Positions 56,391 through 63,326 of a stretch of DNA of 64,000 bases are shown here, piece by piece. Source of the stretch: Abditibacterium sp. (GTDB lineage: Bacteria > Armatimonadota > Abditibacteriia > Abditibacteriales > Abditibacteriaceae); NCBI GenBank assembly GCA_030448265.1, contig JAUJNG010000004.1, forward strand, positions 145,061 through 209,060, in the 5' to 3' direction. The first letter of the stretch is position 1. Each line of letters begins with the position of its first letter. Below the pieces are notes generated by a model. That model worked only from the letters and a program-made list of their open reading frames with translations. It was not told the origin of the DNA and searched no databases. The position numbers and the translations under genes were made by a program.

Positions 56391-57694
56391 CATCCCAGTC
56401 GTTTAGTTTTCTTCGTTTCCGCCGACGACACCGCGAGATCGTCAGCCGTGATCTGGCCGCCGGTGTCGAGCGTATCTTCCATGTTTTCCAGAATTTTGGT
56501 GGCGTTGACCTTGCCCAAACGCTGCGTCATCTTCTTTTTGCGCTCCAAAACCTGGGTCATTTTGCGCTTGTCGCCGGAACGCACGGCGGCTTCGAGATCG
56601 ACCTGCAATTTGAAATCGTTGGCCTCTTCGATGAGCCTCATCACTTCGCCGTTGCGCTGCGACAGTTCGACATCGTTATCCGAAAAGCCGGTCAAAACGT
56701 GCGCTTCGACGTGAACACTGGGATTGGCGCTCGTCCAGGCCGCAATTTGACACAATAAATCACGGCTTTTCGGGCTTTCCGGTGCGCTCGTCACCACATC
56801 GAGCAAATACGCCTGCGGCTGGTCGTTTTGCAGCGAGCCGACGGCGATTTTAAAGGCGTTATTGATGACGCTGGGCGGGTCGAAAACCTTTTTATCGGGC
56901 ACCACGCGCCAGAAGCGGCGCGCTTTGCCGTTCAGCCGCGAAATTTCGAGGGTGACTTCGGAAATCACCGTCGAGGAAATGCGCTCGAACTCCTGCGCGA
57001 AGGTGGCGGCCAGTTCATCGGGCGTCGTCGCCATGAGGAAGGTGCCGCTTCCCTTGTCGGCCAGATCGCGCAAAAAGGCGGCGTCGTAATCTTCGGCGCT
57101 GCCCAGACCGATGGTGGAAACCGAAACGCCGTTTTTCTCGAATTCGTCGCGCGCGCGGTCGAGAAACTTGTCGAGGTTGCGGTCGATGAAGCCCTGCGAA
57201 TCGGTCGGCTGGCCATCGGAAAGCACGATCACAAACGTCGTCACGGCAGGCCCGCGATGCGGCGCGACTTCCGCGAAAACGGTGTTGAGGCCGGTGAGCA
57301 GTTCGGTCGCGCCTTCGACGCGCAAATCCGAGACGGCGCGAATCGCGCGTTCGCGCGCACCTTCCATGAACTGGGTCGAAGGCACAATCGCCCGCGCGCC
57401 GCTCGAAAACACGCACACCGTCGCGCGGTCGTCGGGCTTGAGGCGCTCCAGAATGAGGGCGCAGGCGCGCTTGGCGTTTTCGAGTTTGGCGCCGTCCATT
57501 GAGCCGGAATTATCCAGCAAAATGCCCAGATTGAGCGGCAGCGCGCGCAGCCCGCCGCCAAAAATCCCCGATGCGTTCGCGCCGCGCGCTCCGGCGCCGC
57601 CAGGCGAGAGTTCGATGAGAATGGTTTGCAAAAAATCGCCGCGCGTGGGGCGAAATTCTTTATCGATTGCGGTTCGCAGTGCTAAATCAGCCAT
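56390..57694 (-). CDS. VWA-domain protein
   Basis: A 434-residue protein. The von Willebrand A domain (about 50-215) has the MIDAS motif DNSGSMDG, Thr in ATELLTG and Asp in LSDGQPTD. A C-terminal region (about 230-430) contains mixed beta and helical elements. Cytosolic, no signal peptide. VWA, PP2C and Ser/Thr kinase genes occur together in the stress-type phosphorylation triads described for tellurite-resistance-associated systems. Here the same three are joined to FHA. ATG 57694 chosen. Confidence 0.88.
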   Translation of the reverse strand: MADLALRTAIDKEFRPTRGDFLQTILIELSPGGAGARGANASGIFGGGLRALPLNLGILLDNSGSMDGAKLENAKRACALILERLKPDDRATVCVFSSGARAIVPSTQFMEGARERAIRAVSDLRVEGATELLTGLNTVFAEVAPHRGPAVTTFVIVLSDGQPTDSQGFIDRNLDKFLDRARDEFEKNGVSVSTIGLGSAEDYDAAFLRDLADKGSGTFLMATTPDELAATFAQEFERISSTVISEVTLEISRLNGKARRFWRVVPDKKVFDPPSVINNAFKIAVGSLQNDQPQAYLLDVVTSAPESPKSRDLLCQIAAWTSANPSVHVEAHVLTGFSDNDVELSQRNGEVMRLIEEANDFKLQVDLEAAVRSGDKRKMTQVLERKKKMTQRLGKVNATKILENMEDTLDTGGQITADDLAVSSAETKKTKRLG

Positions 57695-57713
57695 AATGTC
57701 TCGTTTTTCGGTT

Positions 57714-58190
57714 TCAGCGCAGAAAAACCGCGCGGCACAGTCCTTCATCGTGCAACGGCTCGACTTCCGTCCGGTCGGCGGTGACGAACTCGCAGTTCAA
57801 ACGCCGCGCCAACGCGAGGCCAAAAGCGTCGCCCAGTGCCAATCGCGGCTGTTCTCTGGGTTTTTCCGGTCGCGGCGCGTGCGAACGGCGTTCGGCAACC
57901 AGAAAAGCGACGTCGCGCCAGAATTCGCCGTCCATCTCGCTGCGCTCGATGACTTTGGCGCGTTGCAGTGCTGCTATTGCCCTTTCCGCATTGATCAAAT
58001 TTTGCGGGTCGCCGTGCGGCCCAAAGTCATAAAAAACTTCCACCAGGTTAACGGAGTGCGCGTAGGATGTCACATTGACATCAGCTAAAAGTTCCGCCAC
58101 AAAGGGGCCGCCCTTTTCGTGGTTTAAAAGCGCCAGCATCGCGCTCGAATCCAGCACAATCGCCCGTTTTCCATCTATGGAATCGCTCAC
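57714..58190 (-). CDS. PIN-domain toxin (VapC-like), embedded in the phosphorylation operon
   Basis: A 158-residue PIN-domain protein with acidic residues in IVLDSSAML (Asp, about 13), VNLVEVFYD (Glu, about 50), ALGDAFGLALA (Asp, about 120) and FVTADRTE (Asp, about 138). It is probably a ribonuclease toxin. ATGA-coupled behind its antitoxin (58187). It is the second such pair in the window and lies between the PP2C and VWA genes with 19-base spacing. Confidence 0.87.
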   Translation of the reverse strand: MSDSIDGKRAIVLDSSAMLALLNHEKGGPFVAELLADVNVTSYAHSVNLVEVFYDFGPHGDPQNLINAERAIAALQRAKVIERSEMDGEFWRDVAFLVAERRSHAPRPEKPREQPRLALGDAFGLALARRLNCEFVTADRTEVEPLHDEGLCRAVFLR

Positions 58191-58486
58191 TGATTCGCCT
58201 CACGCATTTCGCGGCGCTGCTCGGCTTGTTCCATCTCCATTTCGGCTTCGGCGTGCCGGTCAGCCAAAAAGTCGTCCACCGTGCGGCCTCGACCGGCAAA
58301 CATTCCCAGCGCGGAAAACGCCGCTTCTCGGCGCTCCTGCGCCTCGGCTTCTTTCTCCCTTCGATTCTCCTCGGCAGCCGCACGCGCCGCTTCCACGATC
58401 CACTCCGGCAGTTCGCGCCCCGCCGATGTCGCGGCGCGCGTCAACTCCTCCCCCACTTCCGGCGAAATTTCCAACGTCAAAGTCAT
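58187..58486 (-). CDS. Antitoxin for the embedded PIN toxin
   Basis: A 99-residue, highly charged helical protein. The N-terminal 30 residues (LTLEISPEVGEELTRAAT then ELPEWIVEAARAA) fit a ribbon-helix-helix DNA-binding domain, and the Glu/Arg-rich tail would cover the toxin. Start 9 bases after the PP2C stop. Standard antitoxin-first order. Confidence 0.78.
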   Translation of the reverse strand: MTLTLEISPEVGEELTRAATSAGRELPEWIVEAARAAAEENRREKEAEAQERREAAFSALGMFAGRGRTVDDFLADRHAEAEMEMEQAEQRREMREANQ

Positions 58487-58495
58487 GTCTTCTCC

Positions 58496-60208
58496 TCACT
58501 CACAAAACAGCGCCGCGACGGTGATATTGTCAATGCCGCCCGCCTCGTTCGCGGCGTTCACCAAAGCCGCGCACAGACCTGAAACATCGTCGTGCGCCGC
58601 GATGATTTCCCCGATTTGTGCGTCGCGCAGCGTATCCACTACGCCGTCGCTCACCAAAATTAGTTTATCGCCGCGACTCAGCAGCCGAAGCAACACGTCT
58701 TTTTTCATGCCGCGCATCATGCCGATGTGCGAAGTAATCACCGAGCCGTCGGGATGGCCCCACGCCTGCTCTTCGGAGATCGAACCGGCATCGAGCAAAT
58801 CCTGAACGTAGGAATGGTCTCTGGTGAGCCGCTCCAGACCCGATTTCGCGTTCCAGCGATAAGCGCGGCTGTCGCCGACGTTGCCGATGAAGACCCGCGA
58901 ACCGGCGCGAAGCGCACACACGAGGGTCGAGCCTGGCTTGTTTCGCATCGAAGCGTAAGGCGGATTTTCCGTCAGGCGCACCACCGACTGGTTGACTTCG
59001 CCCAGAACCTCTTCGAGAGTCTTCAAAACGAGCGCATTGTCGTTCCAGTCGAGGTTTTGCCGACTCAAAATCAAGTTTTGCAGGCTTGAAAGCGTCAAAT
59101 CGGAGGCGACTTCGCCGCCTTCGTGCCCGCCCATGCCGTCGGCGACGGCCAACACTTCGACCGCGAAATTGCGCTCGTGTCCGGCGCGCATCATTTTCCA
59201 GACCAGGCCGCAATCTTCGTTGAGTTCGCGCTCCATGCCGACATCGCACAGCAAATCGCTCGCGGTTTTGGCGACCGGCGCGAAACCTTCCAGCGCCGCC
59301 ACGACTTCGCCCGCACTCCCAAATTCGCCTTCATTTAAGGAGCGGGCGAAAGTTTTGACTTCCTCGGAAAACGGCAGCGCGCCAAATTCGTCGTCGAGGC
59401 GCAGCGTCGCGCCCGCCGCGAGTTGGGTTTTGGCGAAGCGGCTCGACAGCGCCGAAAGCTGGTGGATGGCGGGGGTTGGCGAGGCGGGGCTTGCGCCCTC
59501 TTCCAATCCCGCAGATTCTGAGTCCGAGGGATTGGAAGAGGACGTAAGTCCCGCCTCCATCGCATCGAAAAACCCGAAGCATCGGAGTTGTCCCGCCGCG
59601 TCGAAAAACAGGGTTTCGCGCGCCAAATCGCTTCGCAGTCCGGCATTTTCGAGCGCCCACAGCCCTCGCGCGACTTCGCCGACCACGCCGAGATAAATTT
59701 CGTCGTTGGGATGGGCACTCCAATCATCAAGCGACTTCAAATTCCCCCAGTCCCAGACGGCGAATTCGTCCTTGTCCTGCACAAAGCGCGTCGCGGGCGG
59801 GAAAAACGGCGCGTCGGGGCCGTTCTCAATGAAAGTCGGCGGCGCGTGGCGCTGGGCGACGAGTTTGAAGTCGTGGGCGCCGTAATCTCCGGCGTCGGCC
59901 AGATAATGATTGATGAAACCGCGCGAAACGACTTCCTTTATCTCGTATTGACCGCCCAAAAACGAACCGGCGACGAGAGCGCGCGGCGGCTCGGCGAGCG
60001 CAGCATCAATGGGAGGAAGCGCAACGTCATTCTGCGACTCCACAACAGGATTCTGAGTGGCCACAGCGTCATTTTGAGGAGCCGTAATATCATTCTGAGG
60101 GGCCGCAACAGGAATCTGAGGAGCCGTAATATCAATCTGAGGGGCCGCAGCGTCTTCCGTTGGCGGCTCGTCGCCCACTTTGGCCGTGTTGAAGCCGAAA
60201 ATTTTCAT
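58496..60208 (-). CDS. PP2C phosphatase fused to a degenerate kinase domain
   Basis: A 570-residue protein. Residues ~15-60 are tandem six- to seven-residue repeats (TAPQND-type). Residues ~85-310 resemble a kinase fold (GGQYEIKEVVSRGFINHY start) without G loop glycines, HRD or DFG, that is, a pseudokinase. The PP2C domain (about 320-570) has RELNEDCG, VADGMGGHEGGEVAS, GNVGDSRAYR, VSDGVVD and GGIDNIT, all metal residues intact. It reverses the kinases' phosphorylation. A family A palindrome (59483-59555) is inserted in frame in the pseudokinase region. Overlaps the kinase gene by ATGA. Confidence 0.9.
   Translation of the reverse strand: MKIFGFNTAKVGDEPPTEDAAAPQIDITAPQIPVAAPQNDITAPQNDAVATQNPVVESQNDVALPPIDAALAEPPRALVAGSFLGGQYEIKEVVSRGFINHYLADAGDYGAHDFKLVAQRHAPPTFIENGPDAPFFPPATRFVQDKDEFAVWDWGNLKSLDDWSAHPNDEIYLGVVGEVARGLWALENAGLRSDLARETLFFDAAGQLRCFGFFDAMEAGLTSSSNPSDSESAGLEEGASPASPTPAIHQLSALSSRFAKTQLAAGATLRLDDEFGALPFSEEVKTFARSLNEGEFGSAGEVVAALEGFAPVAKTASDLLCDVGMERELNEDCGLVWKMMRAGHERNFAVEVLAVADGMGGHEGGEVASDLTLSSLQNLILSRQNLDWNDNALVLKTLEEVLGEVNQSVVRLTENPPYASMRNKPGSTLVCALRAGSRVFIGNVGDSRAYRWNAKSGLERLTRDHSYVQDLLDAGSISEEQAWGHPDGSVITSHIGMMRGMKKDVLLRLLSRGDKLILVSDGVVDTLRDAQIGEIIAAHDDVSGLCAALVNAANEAGGIDNITVAALFCE
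59483..59555. repeat. Palindromic element, family A, copy 3 (in-frame)
   Basis: Arms 59483-59510 and 59528-59555 match imperfectly (25 of 28) and begin with GGCGGGGCTTGCGCCCTCTT. Read on the minus strand inside the PP2C/pseudokinase gene, it encodes a Gly/Leu/Ser/Glu-rich insert ending LEEGASPAS. Confidence 0.93.
60025..60160 (-). repeat. Tandem repeats encoding TAPQND-type units
   Basis: Five to seven tandem copies of a ~21-bp unit with core AATCTGAGGGGCCGCAACAG-like sequence at the 5' end of the PP2C gene. Copy number may vary. Units differ at single positions. Confidence 0.8.
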
Positions 60209-61533
60209 GGATTGACCACCGGTTTAATGACGAAATTACACACTAAATCCGCAAATTCGAGGCGCACGCCGTCCTGAAGCGGCACGGTCGCGCCCTCGGC
60301 GACGACGAAGCCGTTGGCGCGCGTGGGATTGAGCGTTTTCTGGGCCGTCAGGAACCATTTCACGCCCTCGCGCTTGATATGGGCGTGTTTGCGGCTCACG
60401 AAGCGGCCCGCGTCGAAGCGTGATAAATCGACATCGGGGAAAACGCCGGAATCGGGGTCGGTGCGGCCCAGAAGCGACTCGTTTTTTTGCAGATAAAGCA
60501 GCGTGGGCGGCGCGTTTTTGGGCAGGACGCGCAGCATCACGGTGTGGATGAGATGGCGGCACTTGCCGCAATAAATGGCGCGGTCGGTGCGCGGAACCGC
60601 GCCGCAGTTGGGACAAAAACAGGAGAGGAGCGGGTGCAAATTGGTCGCTTTGGGCGCACCGACATTTTCGAGCGCGGGCGCATCGGGCGCGAGATGGAGG
60701 TTTTGCAGCGCGTCGCCCATTTCTCCGGCGCTTTGATAGCGCGACTGCGGTTCAATTTGCAGCGCTTTGAGGATGATGCGCTGCAAAGCGGGCGGAATCT
60801 GGGGGTCGAAACCGCGAAAATCGCGCGGCGTGGATTTAGGTTCGGGGGTTTCGCCGGTGAGAAGTTCGTAGAGAAGCGCGCCGATGGTGAACACGTCGGC
60901 GGAAAAGGTGACTTCGGCGCGCGTCGAATAAAGTTCGGGCGGCGCGTAGCCTTCGGTGCCCAAACCCTGCGTGGCGCGGCGGTTTTTATCGGAAAATCGC
61001 GCGGTTCCAAAGTCGATCAGCTTGCATTTTTGCGCCACGCTGTCCCACATCACGTTTTCCGGCTTCAAATCGCGGTAGATGATCTGGCCTGGCAGCGTAT
61101 GCAGATAATGCAGCGCCTCGCACAGTTCGATGCCCACCGCGACGACGGTTTCGGCGGGAAAGGGCTGGGAATTATTATTGATGCGCCAGTCGTCGAAAAC
61201 TTTGCGAAGCGTGGTGCCCTGCACCAGTTGCATCACCAGAAAGAGGTCGCCTTCGGGCGGGGTGGGGACATCGGGGATGCGCTCGATGAAGCGCACGATT
61301 TTGGGATGGTTGATTTGCGCCAGAATTTCGGCCTCGCGCCAGAAAAGTTTGCGCTGGTAGTCGAAATCTTCGCGCGAGGCGGAGCCGGTGTCGAAAAGCT
61401 GTTTGATGACGACGAAATCGGCGCCCTCGTCGCGGGCGCGAAAAACCGTGCCGTAGGTGCCCTGCCCTAAAATCTCCACGATTTCATAGGACTGGGCGTC
61501 GCTGGTGACGTGTTCGCCTGGTTTGAGAAGCAT
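60205..61533 (-). CDS. Ser/Thr protein kinase with zinc-binding segment and FHA domain
   Basis: A kinase-FHA fusion, 442 residues from ATG 61533. The kinase domain (about 14-270) has LGQGTYGTVFRA, IKQL (Lys), YRDLKPENVMWD (catalytic Asp; HRD is YRD), LIDFGTARF and GYAPPEL. Then CPNCGAVPRTDRAIYCGKC, a zinc-ribbon-like segment (about 312-330), and an FHA domain (about 355-440) with LLGRTDPDSG, SRKHAHI and the Asn of TRANG. FHA fused to a kinase allows self-recruitment to phosphothreonine. The longer frame (to 61617) would translate a palindrome, so I prefer 61533. ATGA overlap with PP2C. Confidence 0.92.
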   Translation of the reverse strand: MLLKPGEHVTSDAQSYEIVEILGQGTYGTVFRARDEGADFVVIKQLFDTGSASREDFDYQRKLFWREAEILAQINHPKIVRFIERIPDVPTPPEGDLFLVMQLVQGTTLRKVFDDWRINNNSQPFPAETVVAVGIELCEALHYLHTLPGQIIYRDLKPENVMWDSVAQKCKLIDFGTARFSDKNRRATQGLGTEGYAPPELYSTRAEVTFSADVFTIGALLYELLTGETPEPKSTPRDFRGFDPQIPPALQRIILKALQIEPQSRYQSAGEMGDALQNLHLAPDAPALENVGAPKATNLHPLLSCFCPNCGAVPRTDRAIYCGKCRHLIHTVMLRVLPKNAPPTLLYLQKNESLLGRTDPDSGVFPDVDLSRFDAGRFVSRKHAHIKREGVKWFLTAQKTLNPTRANGFVVAEGATVPLQDGVRLEFADLVCNFVIKPVVNP

Positions 61534-61565
61534 TGGGGACGAAGTAAAGTATGGCGCATCAAAAG

Positions 61566-61672
61566 TTTTAAGCGACATGAAGTCGCAGCCAACGAAAGTG
61601 TCGGCCTTCGCCGACACACCCCGTCAACGAAGGTTGACGATTTCGTTGGCTGCGACTTCATGTCGCTTAAAA
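61566..61672. repeat. Perfect 32-bp inverted repeat enclosing two hairpins
   Basis: Arms 61566-61597 and 61641-61672 are exact reverse complements. Inside are GTGTCGG/CCGACAC and CGTCAAC/GTTGACG hairpins, giving a four-way junction like the repeat at 27451. The right arm covers the TAA stop (61667-61669) of the barrel-like gene, the left reaches into the 5' extension of the kinase frame. Confidence 0.96.
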
Positions 61673-62218
61673 CGAGCGGCCCACGAAAAGCTGCAAGCCG
61701 TTGGCGGAAAGTCCGGCGGCTTTTCCCGCCGTGAGCTGATATTTCGCTTCAACGAAAAACTTCGAGGGCAGTTGGTAGCCGGCCTGGGCGAAACCGCCGA
61801 CCGTCACTTTGTTGTCGGAGCCAAGGGCGGAGCGGCCATCAAGGAAGTAAGCGCCCGCGCCGACGCCGAAATAGGGCGTTCCGGTGATGCGCCCGACCGG
61901 ATTGGGCGGTTGAAAAGTGCGCGAAACAGTGATGGGAATGACGCGCAGTTTGCCCCCATCACCGGAACGGCTTTGGATGCCGATGGAGACGAAATCGGCG
62001 CCCAGAAGACGCGGAATGCGAATATCGACTTCGGCGGCGGGCACAACCGAGCCGGCGGCATCGCGCGCGGCGTTTTGCGTGGGCAAAAGCGCGCCGATTT
62101 TGGCGCGAAAAGGCACGAGGCCCGTGGTCTGGGCGGAGGCGGCGCGCGGCGCGAGCGTCGACAAAGCGAGCATCGCGGCGGCGAGGACGAATTTGCGAGG
62201 AAAATTGGTGAAAAACAT
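61667..62218 (-). CDS. Secreted outer-membrane-barrel-like protein
   Basis: A 183-residue exported protein: signal peptide with cleavage after AASA (about residue 29), then alternating beta-strand-type sequence (VTVGGFAQAGYQLPSKFFVEAKY) ending in the aromatic LQLFVGRSF, a C-terminal Phe typical of outer-membrane barrels. This supports a diderm cell. Family unknown, size suits an eight-strand barrel. Confidence 0.78.
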   Translation of the reverse strand: MFFTNFPRKFVLAAAMLALSTLAPRAASAQTTGLVPFRAKIGALLPTQNAARDAAGSVVPAAEVDIRIPRLLGADFVSIGIQSRSGDGGKLRVIPITVSRTFQPPNPVGRITGTPYFGVGAGAYFLDGRSALGSDNKVTVGGFAQAGYQLPSKFFVEAKYQLTAGKAAGLSANGLQLFVGRSF

Positions 62219-62271
62219 CGAGCCTTATTTTATCCCATGAGAAAGGGGTGTTGAGTGGTTGTGTTCGGCCC

Positions 62272-63111
62272 TCACCACAGCGCCCGCAACGCTTCTTCCC
62301 GCATTTCCTGCGCCGAAATCTCGACATTCGCGCACACCTGCGCGGCGTATACATTGGTGTAAAGCAGCATCCCCAGGCCATCGACCGTCTGGCAGCCGAC
62401 TTCGCGCGCTTCGCGCAACAAGCGCGTTTCGAGCGGGTTGTAAACGATGTCGTAAACCGCCGTCTCGCGCCTGAGAAGCGATTTTGGAACCGGCGTTTGC
62501 GCGGTTTCGGGCGTCATTCCCACGCTCGTCGCGTTGACCAGAACCGCGACGTTTTGAAGTAATTCTTCACTCAAAGTGCCCGCCATCGCGCGCACGCCCA
62601 GCTTTTCGACTTCCGCCGCGATGATTTGCGCCCGCGAAACCGTCCGATTCAGAATCCGAATTTCCGCCGCGTCTTTGAGCGCGAAAGTGAGCGCCAGGCT
62701 GCGCGCCGCGCCGCCGCCGCCTACAATCGCAATGCTTTGGTTTTGAACGCGCACGCCTGCTTCTTCGAGACTTTTGAGCGCCGCCCAGCCGTCGCTCGAA
62801 TGGCCCACGATGCGCCCGTCGCCGCGAAAATACAGCAGATTGGCGGCGCCCATCACATCGGCGCTGCGATGAAGTTCGTCGCACAGGGCTAAAACGGCTT
62901 CTTTGTGGGGAATGGTGACCATCAGGCCCAGAAATCCCAGGTTCTGAGCGCCCACAACGGCTTTTTGGAGGTTTTCGGGCGCGACGCGAAACGCGAGGTT
63001 CACGATATCCGCGCCGGTTTTTCGCAGCGCGTGGTTTTGAATGCGCGGCGTCAGAGAGTGTTCGATGGGGTCGCCGATGATGGCGAGAGTGCGCGTGTGG
63101 GCGGAAATCAC
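62272..63111 (-). CDS. aroE: Shikimate dehydrogenase
   Basis: A 279-residue enzyme reducing 3-dehydroshikimate to shikimate with NADPH, fourth step of the aromatic-amino-acid pathway. N-terminal GDPIEHSLTPRIQNHAL (shikimate-binding Ser/Thr); catalytic Lys in TIPHKEAV (about residue 70); Asp in VGHSSDGW (about 106); NADPH loop VGGGGAARSLALTF; ATSVGMTP. The usual NTDG around the catalytic Asp is here HSSDG, and the substrate strand reads GAANLL, small departures from model enzymes. Single gene; no other aro gene nearby. Confidence 0.93.
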   Translation of the reverse strand: MISAHTRTLAIIGDPIEHSLTPRIQNHALRKTGADIVNLAFRVAPENLQKAVVGAQNLGFLGLMVTIPHKEAVLALCDELHRSADVMGAANLLYFRGDGRIVGHSSDGWAALKSLEEAGVRVQNQSIAIVGGGGAARSLALTFALKDAAEIRILNRTVSRAQIIAAEVEKLGVRAMAGTLSEELLQNVAVLVNATSVGMTPETAQTPVPKSLLRRETAVYDIVYNPLETRLLREAREVGCQTVDGLGMLLYTNVYAAQVCANVEISAQEMREEALRALW

Positions 63112-63130
63112 GGCGGAAGTTTAGCGGTCA

Positions 63131-63320
63131 CCCGCCATTGTTGACCTTTGAGAATCTAATCCTCAAGTCCGTAGTAGCGCCGCGAGGCGCGTTTGGGCCA
63201 GAGTGACAACAAACGCGCCTCGCGGCGCTACTACGGACTTGAGGATTAGATTCTCAAAGGTCAACAGCCTCCGGCACGCCAACTTGCGGATCAGATTGTC
63301 AAACATCAACAATGGCGGGC
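63131..63320. repeat. Perfect 56-bp inverted repeat nested in a diverged outer copy
   Basis: Arms 63139-63194 and 63211-63266 are exact reverse complements. The outer segment CCCGCCATTGTTGA (63131-63144) recurs in inverted, diverged form near 63290-63320 (TCAACAATGGCGGG), so an earlier pair surrounds the present one. It lies between aroE and the next minus-strand gene. Confidence 0.97.
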
Positions 63321-63326
63321 AATAAG

